64,000 nucleotides of DNA from Opisthorchis felineus (taxonomy: Eukaryota > Platyhelminthes > Trematoda > Opisthorchiida > Opisthorchiidae). The notes below the pieces were generated by a model. The model saw only the letters and a list, made by a program, of their open reading frames with translations. It searched no databases and was not told the DNA's origin. Positions 47,959 through 60,049 of this stretch are shown here, one piece after another. A program made the translations under genes and the position numbers. Location: assembly GCA_004794785.1 (NCBI GenBank), contig SJOL01008583.1, forward strand, positions 550,951-614,950, written 5' to 3'. How positions within the stretch are numbered: position 1 is the stretch's first letter; each line of letters opens with the position of its first letter.

Positions 47959-48254
47959 CGTATATATATATATANNNNNNNNNNNNNNNNNNNNNNNNNN
48001 NNNNNNNNNNNNNNNNNNNNNNNNNNNNNNNNNNNNNNNNNNNNNNNNNNNNNNNNNNNNNNNNNNNNNNNNNNNNNNNNNNNNNNNNNNNNNNNNNNNN
48101 NNNNNNNNNNNNNNNNNNNNNNNNNNNNNNNNNNNNNNNNNNNNNNNNNNNNNNNNNNNNNNNNNNNNNNNNNNNNNNNNNNNNNNNNNNNNNNNNNNNN
48201 NNNNNNNNNNNNNNNNNNNNNNNNNNNNNNNNNNNNNNNNNNNNATATATATAA
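47959..48254. repeat. AT-dinucleotide repeat enclosing a 270-bp assembly gap
   Basis: TATATATATATATA precedes and ATATATATATA follows a run of 270 N (47975-48244). The flanks just outside are GAATCGATTAACG on the left and, read from the right on the opposite strand, GAATCGGATTATTACT, an imperfect inverted repeat. The missing sequence is most likely AT repeat or a palindrome. No coding claim can be made across it. Confidence 0.85.
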
Positions 48255-51200
48255 GTAATAATCCGATTCACTACATCCTTTGCTGTGACGGGTACCCGTG
48301 GCTAGCTCAATGTAGGGTGAAATACGATTGAACAGTAATCAAACCTCTGAGAGCACCCAACTTCTGAACACAACAAACTCTCTGGATATTTGTGCGATTG
48401 ATGACCGACGGCCGTCTGTCTAACTTACTATCTTGGTGTTTTTTTGGCTCGTTACCTAAGCTGAAGGCTTGGACATTCGCATCTTCACGAGGAAATATTA
48501 GTTCTCCCCAAACAGCAAATATCTTGTAGCAATAAACGTTACCAACCCTGTTGCATGTTCGAATTTCCTGTGCCAGCCTTTGGGTGCCCGCGTCCGTTCA
48601 TATTCTTAGTTTAGAGGAACAATTACTCGACCTCAGATTTTTCCTTCCGAAAGAGAAACAGAACAGCTTGATCAGTCGCGTTGAGGAGCAAATTTTGTAC
48701 ATTTATCATCCCAAACTCAAACCTATATCCGCGGCCACCATAAGAGCGGGTATTTTTTCCGATAAAATGGAGGCTGTTGCTACCAAAACTACCAATTCAT
48801 CACTCCCGTGGTGCAGCCAGGAGTGGAACTTCCCTGTTTCAGCCGCTGTGGACATGAATTGCCGAAATCATAGAACAGACCTTGCAAGATGTCTATGCAC
48901 GGTCGAGAATGCATAAGCGTGTTATATTATTTTACGAAATCAACGTTAAAGCAAATGTTTATTAGTCGTAAACTCCGAAGTACCCATTCGCACAAATGGC
49001 CTTGGTATGCTACTCACATCAGCTTTTCATTAAATACGTTTAAAAATTCACCGTCCTTCGGATTTAACGTAACTTGTCTTTCAAGCCCACCAAGGAGTAA
49101 TATTGACGAGAAGCATATGAACTCAGTTCTAAGGAATCCGCGCTTCTAATCTGGGAAACTATCTTCTAACTAGCCTGTACACCTAATCATTGTATGTGGA
49201 ATGCAAAGGTAGCAGAAAATAATCAATCCGCAGAAGTTGGTAAGGATGATCAGTCCGCCAAAGATACTACAGTAAACCACGCAAAAGTGCACCCGGTGAA
49301 TTTTAACAATCAATATAGTTTCCGTTCCTAAGTCAAATACAGGATTTCGCCTTATTCGTATAACAAGTAATTAGGTAGATGCATGATATATTTCTGCTAC
49401 TTGCTCTACATTAGACGGCATTTAGTCTCATTCCTTGTAAGTGGCTGAAACAACTGCTTACTGTTTCATTACACAATGCCAGCATGCAAGAAGTTCAGGT
49501 GTGCTGGAAACTGCTACAAAATTATGTTCGAGATCATCTACGCCGCCAGTTAAGTGACAATTCCTGAAGGAGTCTTCTTCTTGTCTGCATCTTCGGAAAA
49601 TGCAGTATATGTTCGATTTGGATTCGAGGTCTTGACGAAACCAAATCTGAAGAAAAATCGTGACCTAACTCAATATCCTGTTAAGGTGTGTTGAGAGCTC
49701 TTTAAACGTCAACAAGAAGCACGAATCGTAACAAAAACATATTACTGACTTAAACTATCTTTAAATTATCAACGGAATTTTATTCATATGTTTATCAGAC
49801 ATTGCGATTCCTTTTTTTGCGTCATTTCCTAATATTCTGACGCATCACCGTCAACATCATGTAGGGTGGCAAACCAAAAGAACTGGTCATCAGAACTTAA
49901 CTGTAAACAAAAATGAATGAAAAAAACAGAGCTGAATTGAAAAAGGGGGTGTATGAAAACAGTGCAAGAAAGCCTGTGTGGCATATGCTATATATGGTCA
50001 AAATATTATGTTGTTTACGGCTTGCGTCTCACTTGTCCAGATTCACAGCCGTACTGTTAGTGAAGCCTTGTAAAATTTTGGTTGAAGCTTTTACTACCGA
50101 TGTTGAAACAATTGATCAAGGGATTTTTGACAAAGTTAAAACGAATAATTAATATCCGATTTCGGTAACGCACTTAATTTCCCTTAGAAGTTATAATAGC
50201 TTTTTTAGGGCAGAACATGCTGCTGCAGCCGTCTTTGAATAAATCTATTAGTAACAAAGCTTTTAGCAGTTCATCTTTACCTGAATCTCAGTGGTGTTTT
50301 GAATCGTTTATGGATGTCAATCTATTAGGAATTTAAGAGTGAATTCAAAACACTGATTCTGGTCTTGCGGATGGTTTTCCTTAGTTTCTTCCGGTAACTG
50401 TGTCTAATTTCAGCCATTTTAAGATTTGTATGACAAAGTTAGTTAAATTTCTAACTGGTTTTTAAATGGGATTACTTGGCAGAATATTATTACCTATCCG
50501 AAAAAAGTGGTTTTTATTCGTGGTACACTAATCTGGTCCTAAAGCAAATTCCATAACATTAGTGACTGAAGATCGTGTAATTTTATTTTAGTCAGTCCTA
50601 GTACTTTATTGAATTTGGGTCAAGAAAAAATGGTTTTAAAATCTTAATTTTTGACTTATTAACGGTGGTAAATTTTTGAACGCTCTTCATGTCAAAGAGA
50701 GGGTTACCGAGCGTGAAAACACCTCCAGGTCTGTGCCGAAAGTGCCACGAGCTGTTGACCACTAATGACATTTACTAGGCATCGGTCGTAGACGGGGATA
50801 AGTAGCTACTCATGTTCCAATGACAAGCGTTCACTGAAACAACCTGAAGATCTTTGAACGACCAAGCTTGAGTGATGGAAATTTCGCCGAAAGACCCACG
50901 CTCCACTAACTCACTCAGGATACCTTGATTTTGGAGTAAGTTCATATTGTTGTCTACCGAACCGACGAACATCGTTTTGTATTGTCAATGAAACATTACA
51001 TCTCGGAAGAAAAATTGCCAGTCGGCAGCACAACGAGAAAACACCTATTGGTCTGGATTGGGACAGTTGAATGGAACATATGAGCAAATGCTTTGGTCCA
51101 GGTCCATACTACCGAAGTGCACGTCCTCGTATCGTGTAGTCCAGATTATTGCGAACGCCGATTCTGAACACGATGTCTTGGTACAATGTTTTGATGTCCC

Positions 51201-51604
51201 TTTCACAGTCAACACAGCTTTATAATCGCCGAACGTTTTCTGACCTACGTATGACGCAAATCTAGTTGGGAAGTGGCATTTATGAGGTAACGCAGGACAG
51301 GACAAGAATAAATCATGCAAGCTAAAGGAAACATAAAGAACACTGTTTAATGGTACTGTTGTCTACCTGCCCTGATTTGGACACCTGCAATAAATAATAA
51401 GCAGGCATATGCGAGTGATTAGGTGGCATCTTTCTAGCGAAGCACTGGCCGATTTCGCTCAACTGCTGACACTCTATCACCTCAGTGAGCGTTCAAACAC
51501 AGAGAGGTCTATTGCAATGGTTGCACAGGGCTTGTCAGAAAATGCGTAGAATTTTACGAAAATTAAGAACAGTTCAAATTTTACCGAAACGTCGATCAAC
51601 TGCA
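48255..51604. other. No recognised gene; one 121-codon open frame
   Basis: The longest frame, 48551-48916 (+), reads LSLEEQLLDLRFFLPKEKQN then SLISRVEEQILYIY. It is helical and protein-like, but no family is recognised and no splice signals flank it. Frames at 49913-50152 (+), 50775-50972 (-) and 51045-51320 (-) are unassigned. 49150-49900 and 50160-50770 hold nothing visible. Confidence 0.3.
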
Positions 51605-51883
51605 CTATATCATCGACCAATTCAACTCAAATAAAAAGTAGCCCTCAACAGACGGCATTTTCTGTCGTATATTTTCTCTGGCAAACGATATGGAAGCGGA
51701 AATCGTGTACAACTCTTCGCGTAGCAGAAGTGAGTAAATGGTGAGGTTCTCAGTATGCAGCTGTACATGGGCAAATACTCGAGAATATATGTGTCTGTCT
51801 GTTTGACACTTTGGACAGATGCACTGAAATAGATTAGTGAAAGTGCCACATTTGAATAATTGACTTTCTCCCGAATTTCCCAC
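51605..51883 (-). mobile_element. C2H2 zinc finger fragment, probably a LINE tail relic
   Basis: Residues 21-43 of this minus-strand frame are CICPKCQTDRHIYSRVFAHV then QLH. That gives exact C-x2-C-x12-H-x3-H spacing (C23, C26, H39, H43; plus positions 51755-51817). HTENL follows where HTGEKP linkers sit. The usual Phe and Leu core positions are Arg and Val. Single C2H2 fingers occur at the ends of CFDP2-like LINE polyproteins in flatworms, so a retrotransposon tail is my first choice. A host zinc-finger exon is the alternative. An overlapping frame stays open to 52011. Confidence 0.35.
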
Positions 51884-54800
51884 CTACACATTGGAAAATC
51901 TGTTGTCCATGCAACAGTATGATAGGGCAGACAACATCTGCAGTCCTTGTTTCGAATTAAAAAGACAGTTGATTTTTGTTGGTGCATATTCATAGGGAAC
52001 CTGATGTACACTTTCTATAACATTGTTTTCCACTTATCTGTTTGAAACGTGAAGTGTAACCAATTGTGATTCGTTATTCTTGTTTAAACTCTTTTTTTAT
52101 TGGTGTAGCTTATGAGGAAGTTTGTTAAAACTGTCTTGTGTACGTGAAGATAAAGGCCATATAATCTCATCATATAAGAACCCGGTAAGCTAGTTACTGT
52201 GCAGTGGATACATATATCTTCAAACCGGATGAAACGACCTATCTAGGAGTCGTTTAAACGTTCAGGACAACTGAAACGCACATTGCGGTAAAAACATTTT
52301 CCAGTAATATACCACCTGTCGTACTTAAATTCATAAACGCTGCTCAAAAAGCTCCAAAATTTGTCCAACTTTTGACAAGTAATGAATGTAATTTGTTGCC
52401 TCTTGATTGTTTTAGCCATTAAATTTGACTGTTCCTGGCCCCATTCGAAGAAAAAACACATAACTTCCAAGTGCTTATCACCGACAGTGAATCTCAAGCC
52501 CTCCCTAGTGACGACCAAGACAAAGCACATTAGAACCGGTTGCAGATAATTACTGTGCTCAAGTTAACATCAAACTCAGGCCAATCATTATCCTGAAATG
52601 AATGATTTTGGGAAATGTAATGTCTACATAACAATCCAAAATAGGTAGTGATAGACACAAATATATTTAGCCATCCAGAGTTCCAGTGGACATGTAACGA
52701 TACAAAGAAAGAATAGTCAATTGGAATACATGTTACAGGGGATAAGGTGCGCCTCTTATACTCAGACGCATTCACACTATAAGATATGTTGCAGCTTAGG
52801 TGTCACCACCCAGTCTGTTGGGCCAGTTTACCGGTAGCTTAACTCCGACAACTTTCAAAGCCAGACTCCTGGATGGTCGGTGAAAGCACGCTTTGTGTAG
52901 GCTGACATTTCGTTAATGGGAATATCGTGAATATAAATTGCTGTTCATACCAATGAGGGTTAGTCTTCGGTATAATGTGGTTCGCTAAATTTGAGTCTTT
53001 TTCAACAAAATCCAATATATCAGCTTGTGAAAAACTCTTAATTTCCTGTCAGATGTCCTTAATATCTAGAGAAGCATCCGAGCTATGATCACTATGATTT
53101 TCCTAGACGGGGTTCTTATCTGAGTCTGTCTGATGAAGAAAGCAAAACACTCGATGTGATTCTCTTGTATATGAAGACGGGAGAACAATTTTCGTAAAAA
53201 GACGTATTGTTAGTCACAAGTACTCGTTGGATTACAACAATCTCTACAGCATACAAATGCATCAATAGGTGCTTACAGCTGGTTAAAACATTGGAATTGG
53301 GCGCGTTGTACATTCTCACTGACCAGAAGTGTATGTTGGTCCCAAATCTTCTTATGCGTTGCATTGTGTTGTCCAGCTATGACCGTTTTTGTCTGATCAA
53401 AACGGTACACCATCATCGTCATTCCTCATAAGCATTATTATAGCTATACGGACCATTACTTATAGCGTGCAGCGTTTTGCGACCTTAGTTAAAGGTGTTG
53501 ACATTACTGAAACTAGGTGCGTACAACTTGACACATAGCAAACCAAAATCTCAAGTGCAGAGCTAATCGCAACTCATGCTGTCAAAATAGAGTAGGTGCA
53601 TGGTTCATGTGATTACAAATGCAGAAAAATGCTATAAATTTGAAAAAGGGGTTATTTTAGATAAGATCCATCTTCACAAATGATCTCTGTTGTGCTTCAC
53701 CGGATCGCTAATGAACATGAACAAGAGTGACACAAAATATCTGAATAAGTGCGTTGACAGTGGTTGCCATTCTCGGAGCTATACTTTGTGATTATATATT
53801 ATTTATGTTCCACCACATTGTTGGTAACTTCTTCAAATCGTGACAGACAGAACATATTGCTTACTGCACTTTTCTGAAACGAATGGAATTGGTCAGCCTG
53901 TTGTCCTGCGGGAAGATAATCTGTTCCGTCTTTGCAAACCCAATCAATATGAATTTTGGAAGGATTCATTTTTTATGGCCATGGAGATAAACCAAATGCG
54001 TGGGTATTTTTCTCATTTCCAGTCGTCAAATTGTTTCTGAATTTGCGTTGCCATAATTAGTATCACATCGTCATCGACAGTGCGCAAATTTTGCTGCATT
54101 TTAAGATTACGCAGCTGAATAGGATCCAAATGAGAGTAGCAATTCGTTACGGAAGAGGTGCACGTCACAGCTGAGTAAACATATTCCGGAGTTGAATCTT
54201 TGTTTTCTGCTTTTAACCTGAATTCATGGGGACAGTTCTGGAGTTTTTTGACATGCCTGCTTTCACCTATTTACTCTTTAATGTGGTGGTTCTTAAAAGC
54301 AACTGAGCATGAAGAAGCCACGTTGCAAAAAGTAGACTAATTTACTACACTAGCACGAGTTTGTTGTATCCACACAAACAGCACAGTATCCAGTAATTTT
54401 AGAAATGCCATCCTAGGTTTTATTATTACGTTATTAGGTATTCATCCCAAATGGTCTTGAGAATAAACACTCTAACTGTCCTATCCTTTTGGAAAAACCA
54501 CAAGTAGCTTTCGCATCCGCAGCTTACTGGACCAACACAAATGAGTCGTAATGCAGAAATACAAAAGTCTAGATTTAAGAGGAGGATACTCAAAACGCTG
54601 ACCAATATTCATGTGATAAGAGAAGCGTTTACTACTGTTTGGCCGGTTAACGGCCGCTTGAGTCTACTGAGTAATGACTTCTGGAAGCGATTGATCCGAC
54701 GAATATTTCAGCCGGAACAGTAAAGGTTGTGTAGCTTATACTTATAGACCAATTTCCCAGTTTTCAAAATTCTAAAAAGCAGCTACCGAAGGACTTTCTA

Positions 54801-55334
54801 TGTTTTTTCCTGCTTGAAAACCACTAATAGGTTTATCCGCCTGGTTATCCAGGCTGGTTACCTGGAACAAATTTAACATGGAAATTCAGAATTTACTGTG
54901 ATTTTGAAATTTGATCTTTACTTTATCGAACTGAGTGCCTTACCTAACAATGGCTTGCAATATGTACACGCATATTTGGTTAGTCGCTGTCTTCCGGTCT
55001 GCTCTAATTTAAAACCTTGCTGTTTCTGACAACGTTCTGGCCAGGTAAAAAGGATATTGGAAACCAGTGTCAGAAGAGGAATATTATCCTTACAGTGGAA
55101 TTCGCGAACAGCTTTTTTGAAATCTTAGTACTTTAAGGGGGGACATTTGCTTCAACCGCGGCGAAAAAAGTGACAGAGAAATCCATCAACGCAAGTCTTT
55201 TTGTTACTACGCAGAATAAGCCTGTTTGTTTTTCTACTGACTTGTTATTCAAAACAACAAATTACCCAATCGGGATGCAAAGACCAGATATACTCACCCA
55301 CGGATACTGCATTTACTAAGTGTTTGTTTCTCAG
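51884..55334. other. Gene-free stretch
   Basis: No gene recognised. Frames at 52243-52530 (-), 52530-52775 (-), 53116-53364 (-), 53207-53431 (+) and 53840-54040 (+) have no motif. CACAGTATCCAGTAATTTTA at 54382 is shared in degraded form with 60425. TCCGCCTGGTTATCCAGG near 54837 is a small palindrome. Confidence 0.35.
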
Positions 55335-55613
55335 TTAAACTATGTGACAAAAAGCTATGCGACTAAAAATTTAATTTTGTGGCTTCTTGTTGCTTCCGTC
55401 AGCCCCTCAAGTGATTTTGGCAATCGATGTCTCAATCAACGCAGCAAAGCACATTTAGTAAGGAAATTTTTGCGGCACGACATGAAAGAGCAAATGTTTT
55501 CTATGTCAATTATTCAACAGGAATTCTCGTTTTGTGAGGCTGATATAAAGAAGAGACTTCAATTTCAGGCACTGAATCTTGACATACCCTTTGGCGGTTA
55601 CCAGACGCACTAG
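55335..55613 (+). CDS. Candidate terminal exon, unknown protein
   Basis: TGTTTGTTTCTCAG (AG at 55333-55334) is a good acceptor. The frame after it is open in phase 0 for 92 codons to TAG. It starts LNYVTKSYATKNLILWLLVA, then SVSPSSDFGNRC, then a charged helical part (KAHLVRKFLRHDMKEQMFSM). It could be the last coding exon of a gene extending upstream. No family is recognised. Confidence 0.22.
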   Translation, partial: LNYVTKSYATKNLILWLLVASVSPSSDFGNRCLNQRSKAHLVRKFLRHDMKEQMFSMSIIQQEFSFCEADIKKRLQFQALNLDIPFGGYQTH

Positions 55614-57379
55614 TGATTCAAGTGTGAACAAACCAGTTTCATCGCGAAAGTCGCAAACACATTCACCTGTTTAGGTTTCTCAAACATGTTAGGAGTCCTG
55701 AGTATTATACTGAGCAAGGCTAGGAATATCCACTGCTTATGAGGCTCAATAAGAGCGAAAAGCATTTTCATCGCTTGCTCTCCTTGAGAATCTACACAGA
55801 ACAAACGCTCTCGGCCAGCAAGGAGACTAACGTTGTTAGCGATTCCGAAAATCTTGAAAAGGTGCCAAAATAATTCAGTATAATTACTTCAAAGGTTTAA
55901 TGCATTTCCACTTTACGCTGTGGCAGGAAATATGTAGCGAGTTTGACCGAAGAATAAGTACCGATAAGCGCTGTCGAAGTACACGGTAATCATGCCGCTG
56001 ATTAGCCATTCATGTTTAAGCGTTCCAAATAGTAGGCGGAAGGTCACGAGTTCCAGAGTCATTGGAGTTTTGTGGGCTGATGATTTGAATCATGGAGGAA
56101 AAAGCTGTTAAGTGCTCTTCGGCCTTGCACAATGACAGTACTTACACGATGAAATGTCCATTGAAATATCATGAACCTCGTCAAACCATCTATAATTATA
56201 CTTGCTTATAATTTAGTTCACATACCGAGATCATCCGGGTTTTAGTAAACAAGTAACCCCGTAAACCACAAGTATGATGGATTTTATCATGTATCGCATC
56301 AACAAGAATGACGTCCGGTAAAGTAACCTCACAAGAAACTATAGTCAACACAGCCAACTTAATTTAACCACAGGCACTAGGGCCTAAAATGCTACTTTCA
56401 TAGAAACGTTCTTTTAAGTGAACGGCTTTTGTGAATTACTGAAGAACAGTGCCAGGTGGAAATAAACTCGATTCGACTAAAACTAAAGGCACTGCATTCA
56501 TTAAGACTGCATGTCAAAGGTGCCAGATATGAACACGTCGGTTTCGGCACTAGCCGTATTGGCAGAATTGCAAAGTAATAAGAATTACACGACGGTATGA
56601 CGGATATTTTAGGACTTATGAAATATGATGATCATAAAATTTAGAACTAGTCATCTGGAATCATGTTGGAATGTCAGTTGTTTCCAAGTCTTTATGAATG
56701 TCAGAGCAAAGAACGTCATTGACCTGACTGCCGTAATAAGAAAGGAAACAAACGTTAACACACCGGATAGATGGTAGTTACAGCCGTGCTGTATGTAGAA
56801 AACCTTTTCACGGAGTCTCCGATAAACCAAAATTATTGGTGCACTCTGGTGCCCTTACTTTTCAGACTCCACTTTAGCTTTTTGACAAATCTGTTTATGT
56901 ACCTGAAGAACTAAAGATAGCTTAATCTGGATTAATCTATGGATCATCTTGAAACAGGTTCGAAAAACTTTGAACTCTACATAACAAATACCATGAATTC
57001 CAACGACGATGACTGTAGTTCTTCTGTGAACGTTGAAAGACGCCAAAGATTGATACACATATCACACTACAGCAAACGCTCACATTCCGTTTTTCATAAA
57101 ATGACATTTAAGAAATATGCAAAGATTCTGACTGTAATTTTTTTGAAACTGTTTTTTCTTATCGTGCTGTAAATACCATTTTGAAAAGACAACATCGACA
57201 GATCTGAAGAGTGTATTGACTGCGGTATAGTTATAATCTCGGCGGACGTCCCTTTCTCGCAGGTTTAATGTAAAATATACGTGCCTTCTGGCCTAATTTG
57301 ATAAAGTATATTGCCGAGATTTTGCCTACCTAACTATGGTCGGCAAGTGATGCAAATGCATAAGAAACTGTCTTTCGGA
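55614..57379. other. No firm gene; one tail-anchored-like open frame
   Basis: The frame 56939-57172 (+), 77 residues, starts MDHLETGSKNFELYIT and ends in a basic-hydrophobic tail (KKYAKILTVIFLKLFFLIVL) like a tail-anchored protein. I see no other support for it. The rest shows nothing. Confidence 0.25.
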
Positions 57380-57556
57380 GATGGAGATAGCTTGATGATT
57401 AAGCTGCAAGCAGGCTGACCAGAAGGTACGCGGTTCGAGCACGACCGAGGTATCTAAACTGCTTCTATCTGGGCTTGAGTAAACTGGCAGCATCCAAGCC
57501 CCGACGCTTCCATCGGGTGCCACAGCAGCTAGGAACCGAAAGGGGTTATTATTATC
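57380..57556 (+). repeat. tRNA-derived SINE, near complete
   Basis: Box A-like TAGCTTGATGAT at 57388-57399 and box B-like GGTTCGAGCACG at 57432-57443 have Pol III spacing. Downstream lie two self-complementary segments (GGGCTTGAG with CCAAGCCC, and CCCGACGC with CATCGGG). The tail is GGGGTTATTATTAT, a short AT-rich repeat of the kind that ends SINEs. It belongs to a different family from the copy at 46140-46335. Confidence 0.6.
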
Positions 57557-59367
57557 CTGACTTTAAACGTTTCAATTAGATCATATCTGCCATACAGAGT
57601 AGTAAGCTCATGTAGGCTTTAAATTAATTAACACACAGCGACGAGTGTTGGTGAATCACTGTTTTTGCTCTTGGTAATTAAGAACAAAACGTAACATTCA
57701 AGTAACCTCAAAATCTATATCTTCGCAGAGGATTAGGCCTTGTTGTAATATAGACCACAAAAAACGGGTATCCTCCAGGCCTCCGCTTGACGGCATTCAA
57801 TTTTCGACGTGATTGCTTCTGTTGGAGAAGAAACTATTGTTTGGCTACTGGCCCACATTTGCGTACATGGCGCTTGTTTAGCTGAACGCCACCATACTCT
57901 GATGTTTCTCAAATGATGGTTACATTTAAAGCACATAAGAAAATAACTGAGGGCTCGTATGATAGATTTTCGTAGGAAGGTAGTACGGTCAGGAATTTTA
58001 TCGGACCTCCTTTATTTATAAATCCTAAAGTTTGACCCTTCATCTCCTAGGTACTGAACAAACTACCACTTGATGTGACACGATGATCTTGAGAACTGCA
58101 CCATATCCATTCTGACGTAAGAAAAACGCCCATTACAGCTCATGCTCACGATTTTAATGATTGGCTAAATTTCCTAGCACGAACTCGATTGTTGTATTAT
58201 TTTCCAAACTATTGTAGTGTTTTCATGCCCATAACAATACATACATGAGCAAATGTCAGATCGTTAACCTAGGTGAGCCGACGTTAGCGGAAGGCTCCGA
58301 GCTCCTGGTTTCAACCACGACATTATCTTAAAAACATTTTTTGAAAATGTTATGACTGCCTACAAGTAATTACTTTGCGATTCTTCCAGAATCATTCTAT
58401 ATTTCCTGTTATTTTGCCGAGTCTTTACTTTTTGACCGTGTCTAGGTTCGACTCAAGCTACTGTGTCGGACGCGAACTACACATGTCCAGTAATTGGCTA
58501 ATTTTTGTTGAGTTCGGGAAGGAGTAAAATTGTGCATAAGACCACTGTTTGTCGATGAGGAACAATAACTCCAAAAGATTTGCGACAAGACTAGCGAAAT
58601 CTATTAGACATTTTCCGGTACACATGATAAGGCAAAATCCGGCGACAAATCCGCTAATAGTACATGAATCTCAAGTCTGCAGCCAGGCGTTTCAGCGGAA
58701 TTTGATTATGCCCCATGAAAGTCCTGAATACTTTAACGAGATGTCTCGCCTTATTTTAACCATAACTACTAACCTCTGTTATCCACCAAGCGGTTGAAAA
58801 CGGTTGGCCGATTTCTAATAAATATGAACGATAATATCGTTCACCAAATACCGTGTATGATTCTCATCTCAAACGTTACCAACATCCACTTGAACTACAT
58901 AACTTTAATCAAAATCTCCGAGCGGTCGGTGTAAATCTAACACACCTATAGGACGAAATAAGGTGGCTAAATCGTTTAAGAAGTTTTGTACGCGAACTGT
59001 CTGGCGAACTCACTTTCTCAGTTTGATTAATTAAAATGGAAATAGTGCTTAAGGATTGAGTTGCGCTGGAATCCAGGGCATCTATCACAGCTGGATTAAC
59101 GAAAGTTAGGTCCACATTTTAGGTGAAAACCAAACCATAGACAGAACGAACTGCTTTTTGAGAAAGAAAATGTTCTTTGGACAGTGATTTCTCTGTCTTG
59201 AAATTTGCATGGTTTGCGAAAACTGAACATTCTCGTTTTTTATTTCACCTGTGATTCGCTGTGTGAGGGCTCAGGTTACAAATGAAAAGAAAACTCACCG
59301 AATTCCATCAGATTAGAGGTGTTTTAAAATGAAAACAATGGATACTAGATCTTAGCTTTATTTCTTC
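57557..59367. other. Gene-free stretch
   Basis: No gene recognised. The frame at 57733-57936 (-) contains LRNIRVWWRSA, slightly like a LINE C-terminal motif, but its surroundings do not match. Frames at 58549-58797 (+) and 58909-59115 (-) are unassigned. Confidence 0.35.
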
Positions 59368-59580
59368 CTAGTCGTATTCATAGTGTCTGGATAAATGAAA
59401 TTGAAAACTGAGAAATAGGGTCAAATAACTGTTCCTCGGAAACCTGCCCTTTGAGACGCTATGGTCAAATAATTCATAAAATTGCACAAAAGCCATATTT
59501 TGTTCAAATGGTATTATCCGGCAGCAAGTAGAAATGTGTTGGAGGAACCGAGGCTTCAGTAGGACTTGCAAAAAATACAA
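59368..59580 (-). mobile_element. Possible LINE reverse transcriptase motif A fragment
   Basis: The minus frame contains MAFVQFYELFDHSVSKGRF, resembling RT motif A with its following turn (AFxDFSKAFDxVSHxRLL), and YLTLFLSFQFHLSR, resembling the WLxDFLSxRxxxVR helix after it. The second catalytic Asp of motif A is Gln here, so any enzyme is dead. The match is short. Confidence 0.3.
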
Positions 59581-60049
59581 TAAAGATCAAAGAAATAAAT
59601 CACCATCATCGTCGTCGGGGACAGAGATATCAGTGTTGACACTGGCGCCAGAATGTTGTTACAAACGGAGTAAAACTGACGCTTCCGTGGTTACTTTATT
59701 CGTTGAGAGAACCCATTTTGAAGATGTTCATTGTGATCGACCCGCCCCAGTTATCCGGGAAGGCCTCTTTCTTAAAGATACATGCAAATATATTACAAGG
59801 CACTGGCTAAATAATCAGCCGTTTTTCTTTAACACAGCAGGTGGAAGGTCTTCTAGACCAGTAGAAAGAGAACAGTTGAGAAGAGATATACACCCGGACA
59901 CCTCTGACGCCACAGAGGACTCCATATATACAGTCCACACTTCTGTTGGAGGCCGGCAGTCCGGACTGGAATCAGCAGGTGTCCAACCGATTTTTTTCGA
60001 AGTATTGTGCTTAGCTGTCCAGACGTCCTCCTTTGCTGCACACCAGTAA
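59534..60049 (+). CDS. Unknown 171-residue open frame
   Basis: This is the longest open frame in the window after the galactosyltransferase. The N-terminal half is Ser/Thr/Lys-rich (NKSPSSSSGTEISVLTLAPE). The second half begins after an internal acceptor-like TTTCTTTAACACAGCAG (AG at 59839-59840) and reads RSSRPVEREQLRRDIHPDTS then DATEDSIYTVHTSV. If spliced, the exon would be 59841-60049 or end at the donor-like CAG|GTGTCC near 59980. The opposite strand is also open for 103 codons, which weakens the call. No family is recognised. Confidence 0.22.
   Translation: MCWRNRGFSRTCKKYNKDQRNKSPSSSSGTEISVLTLAPECCYKRSKTDASVVTLFVERTHFEDVHCDRPAPVIREGLFLKDTCKYITRHWLNNQPFFFNTAGGRSSRPVEREQLRRDIHPDTSDATEDSIYTVHTSVGGRQSGLESAGVQPIFFEVLCLAVQTSSFAAHQ

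Noticed and set aside
51045..51320. FPTRF in a minus-strand frame, like the FPTRxxxGQ word of LINE endonucleases
   Set aside because: The residues after it do not continue the endonuclease pattern; a four-residue match is not enough.
57733..57936. LRNIRVWWRSA resembling a LINE C-terminal motif
   Set aside because: The sequence on both sides does not fit the expected motif order.
58259..58330. Possible tRNA-like segment (CTGGTTTCAACCACG)
   Set aside because: There is no credible box A at the right distance.
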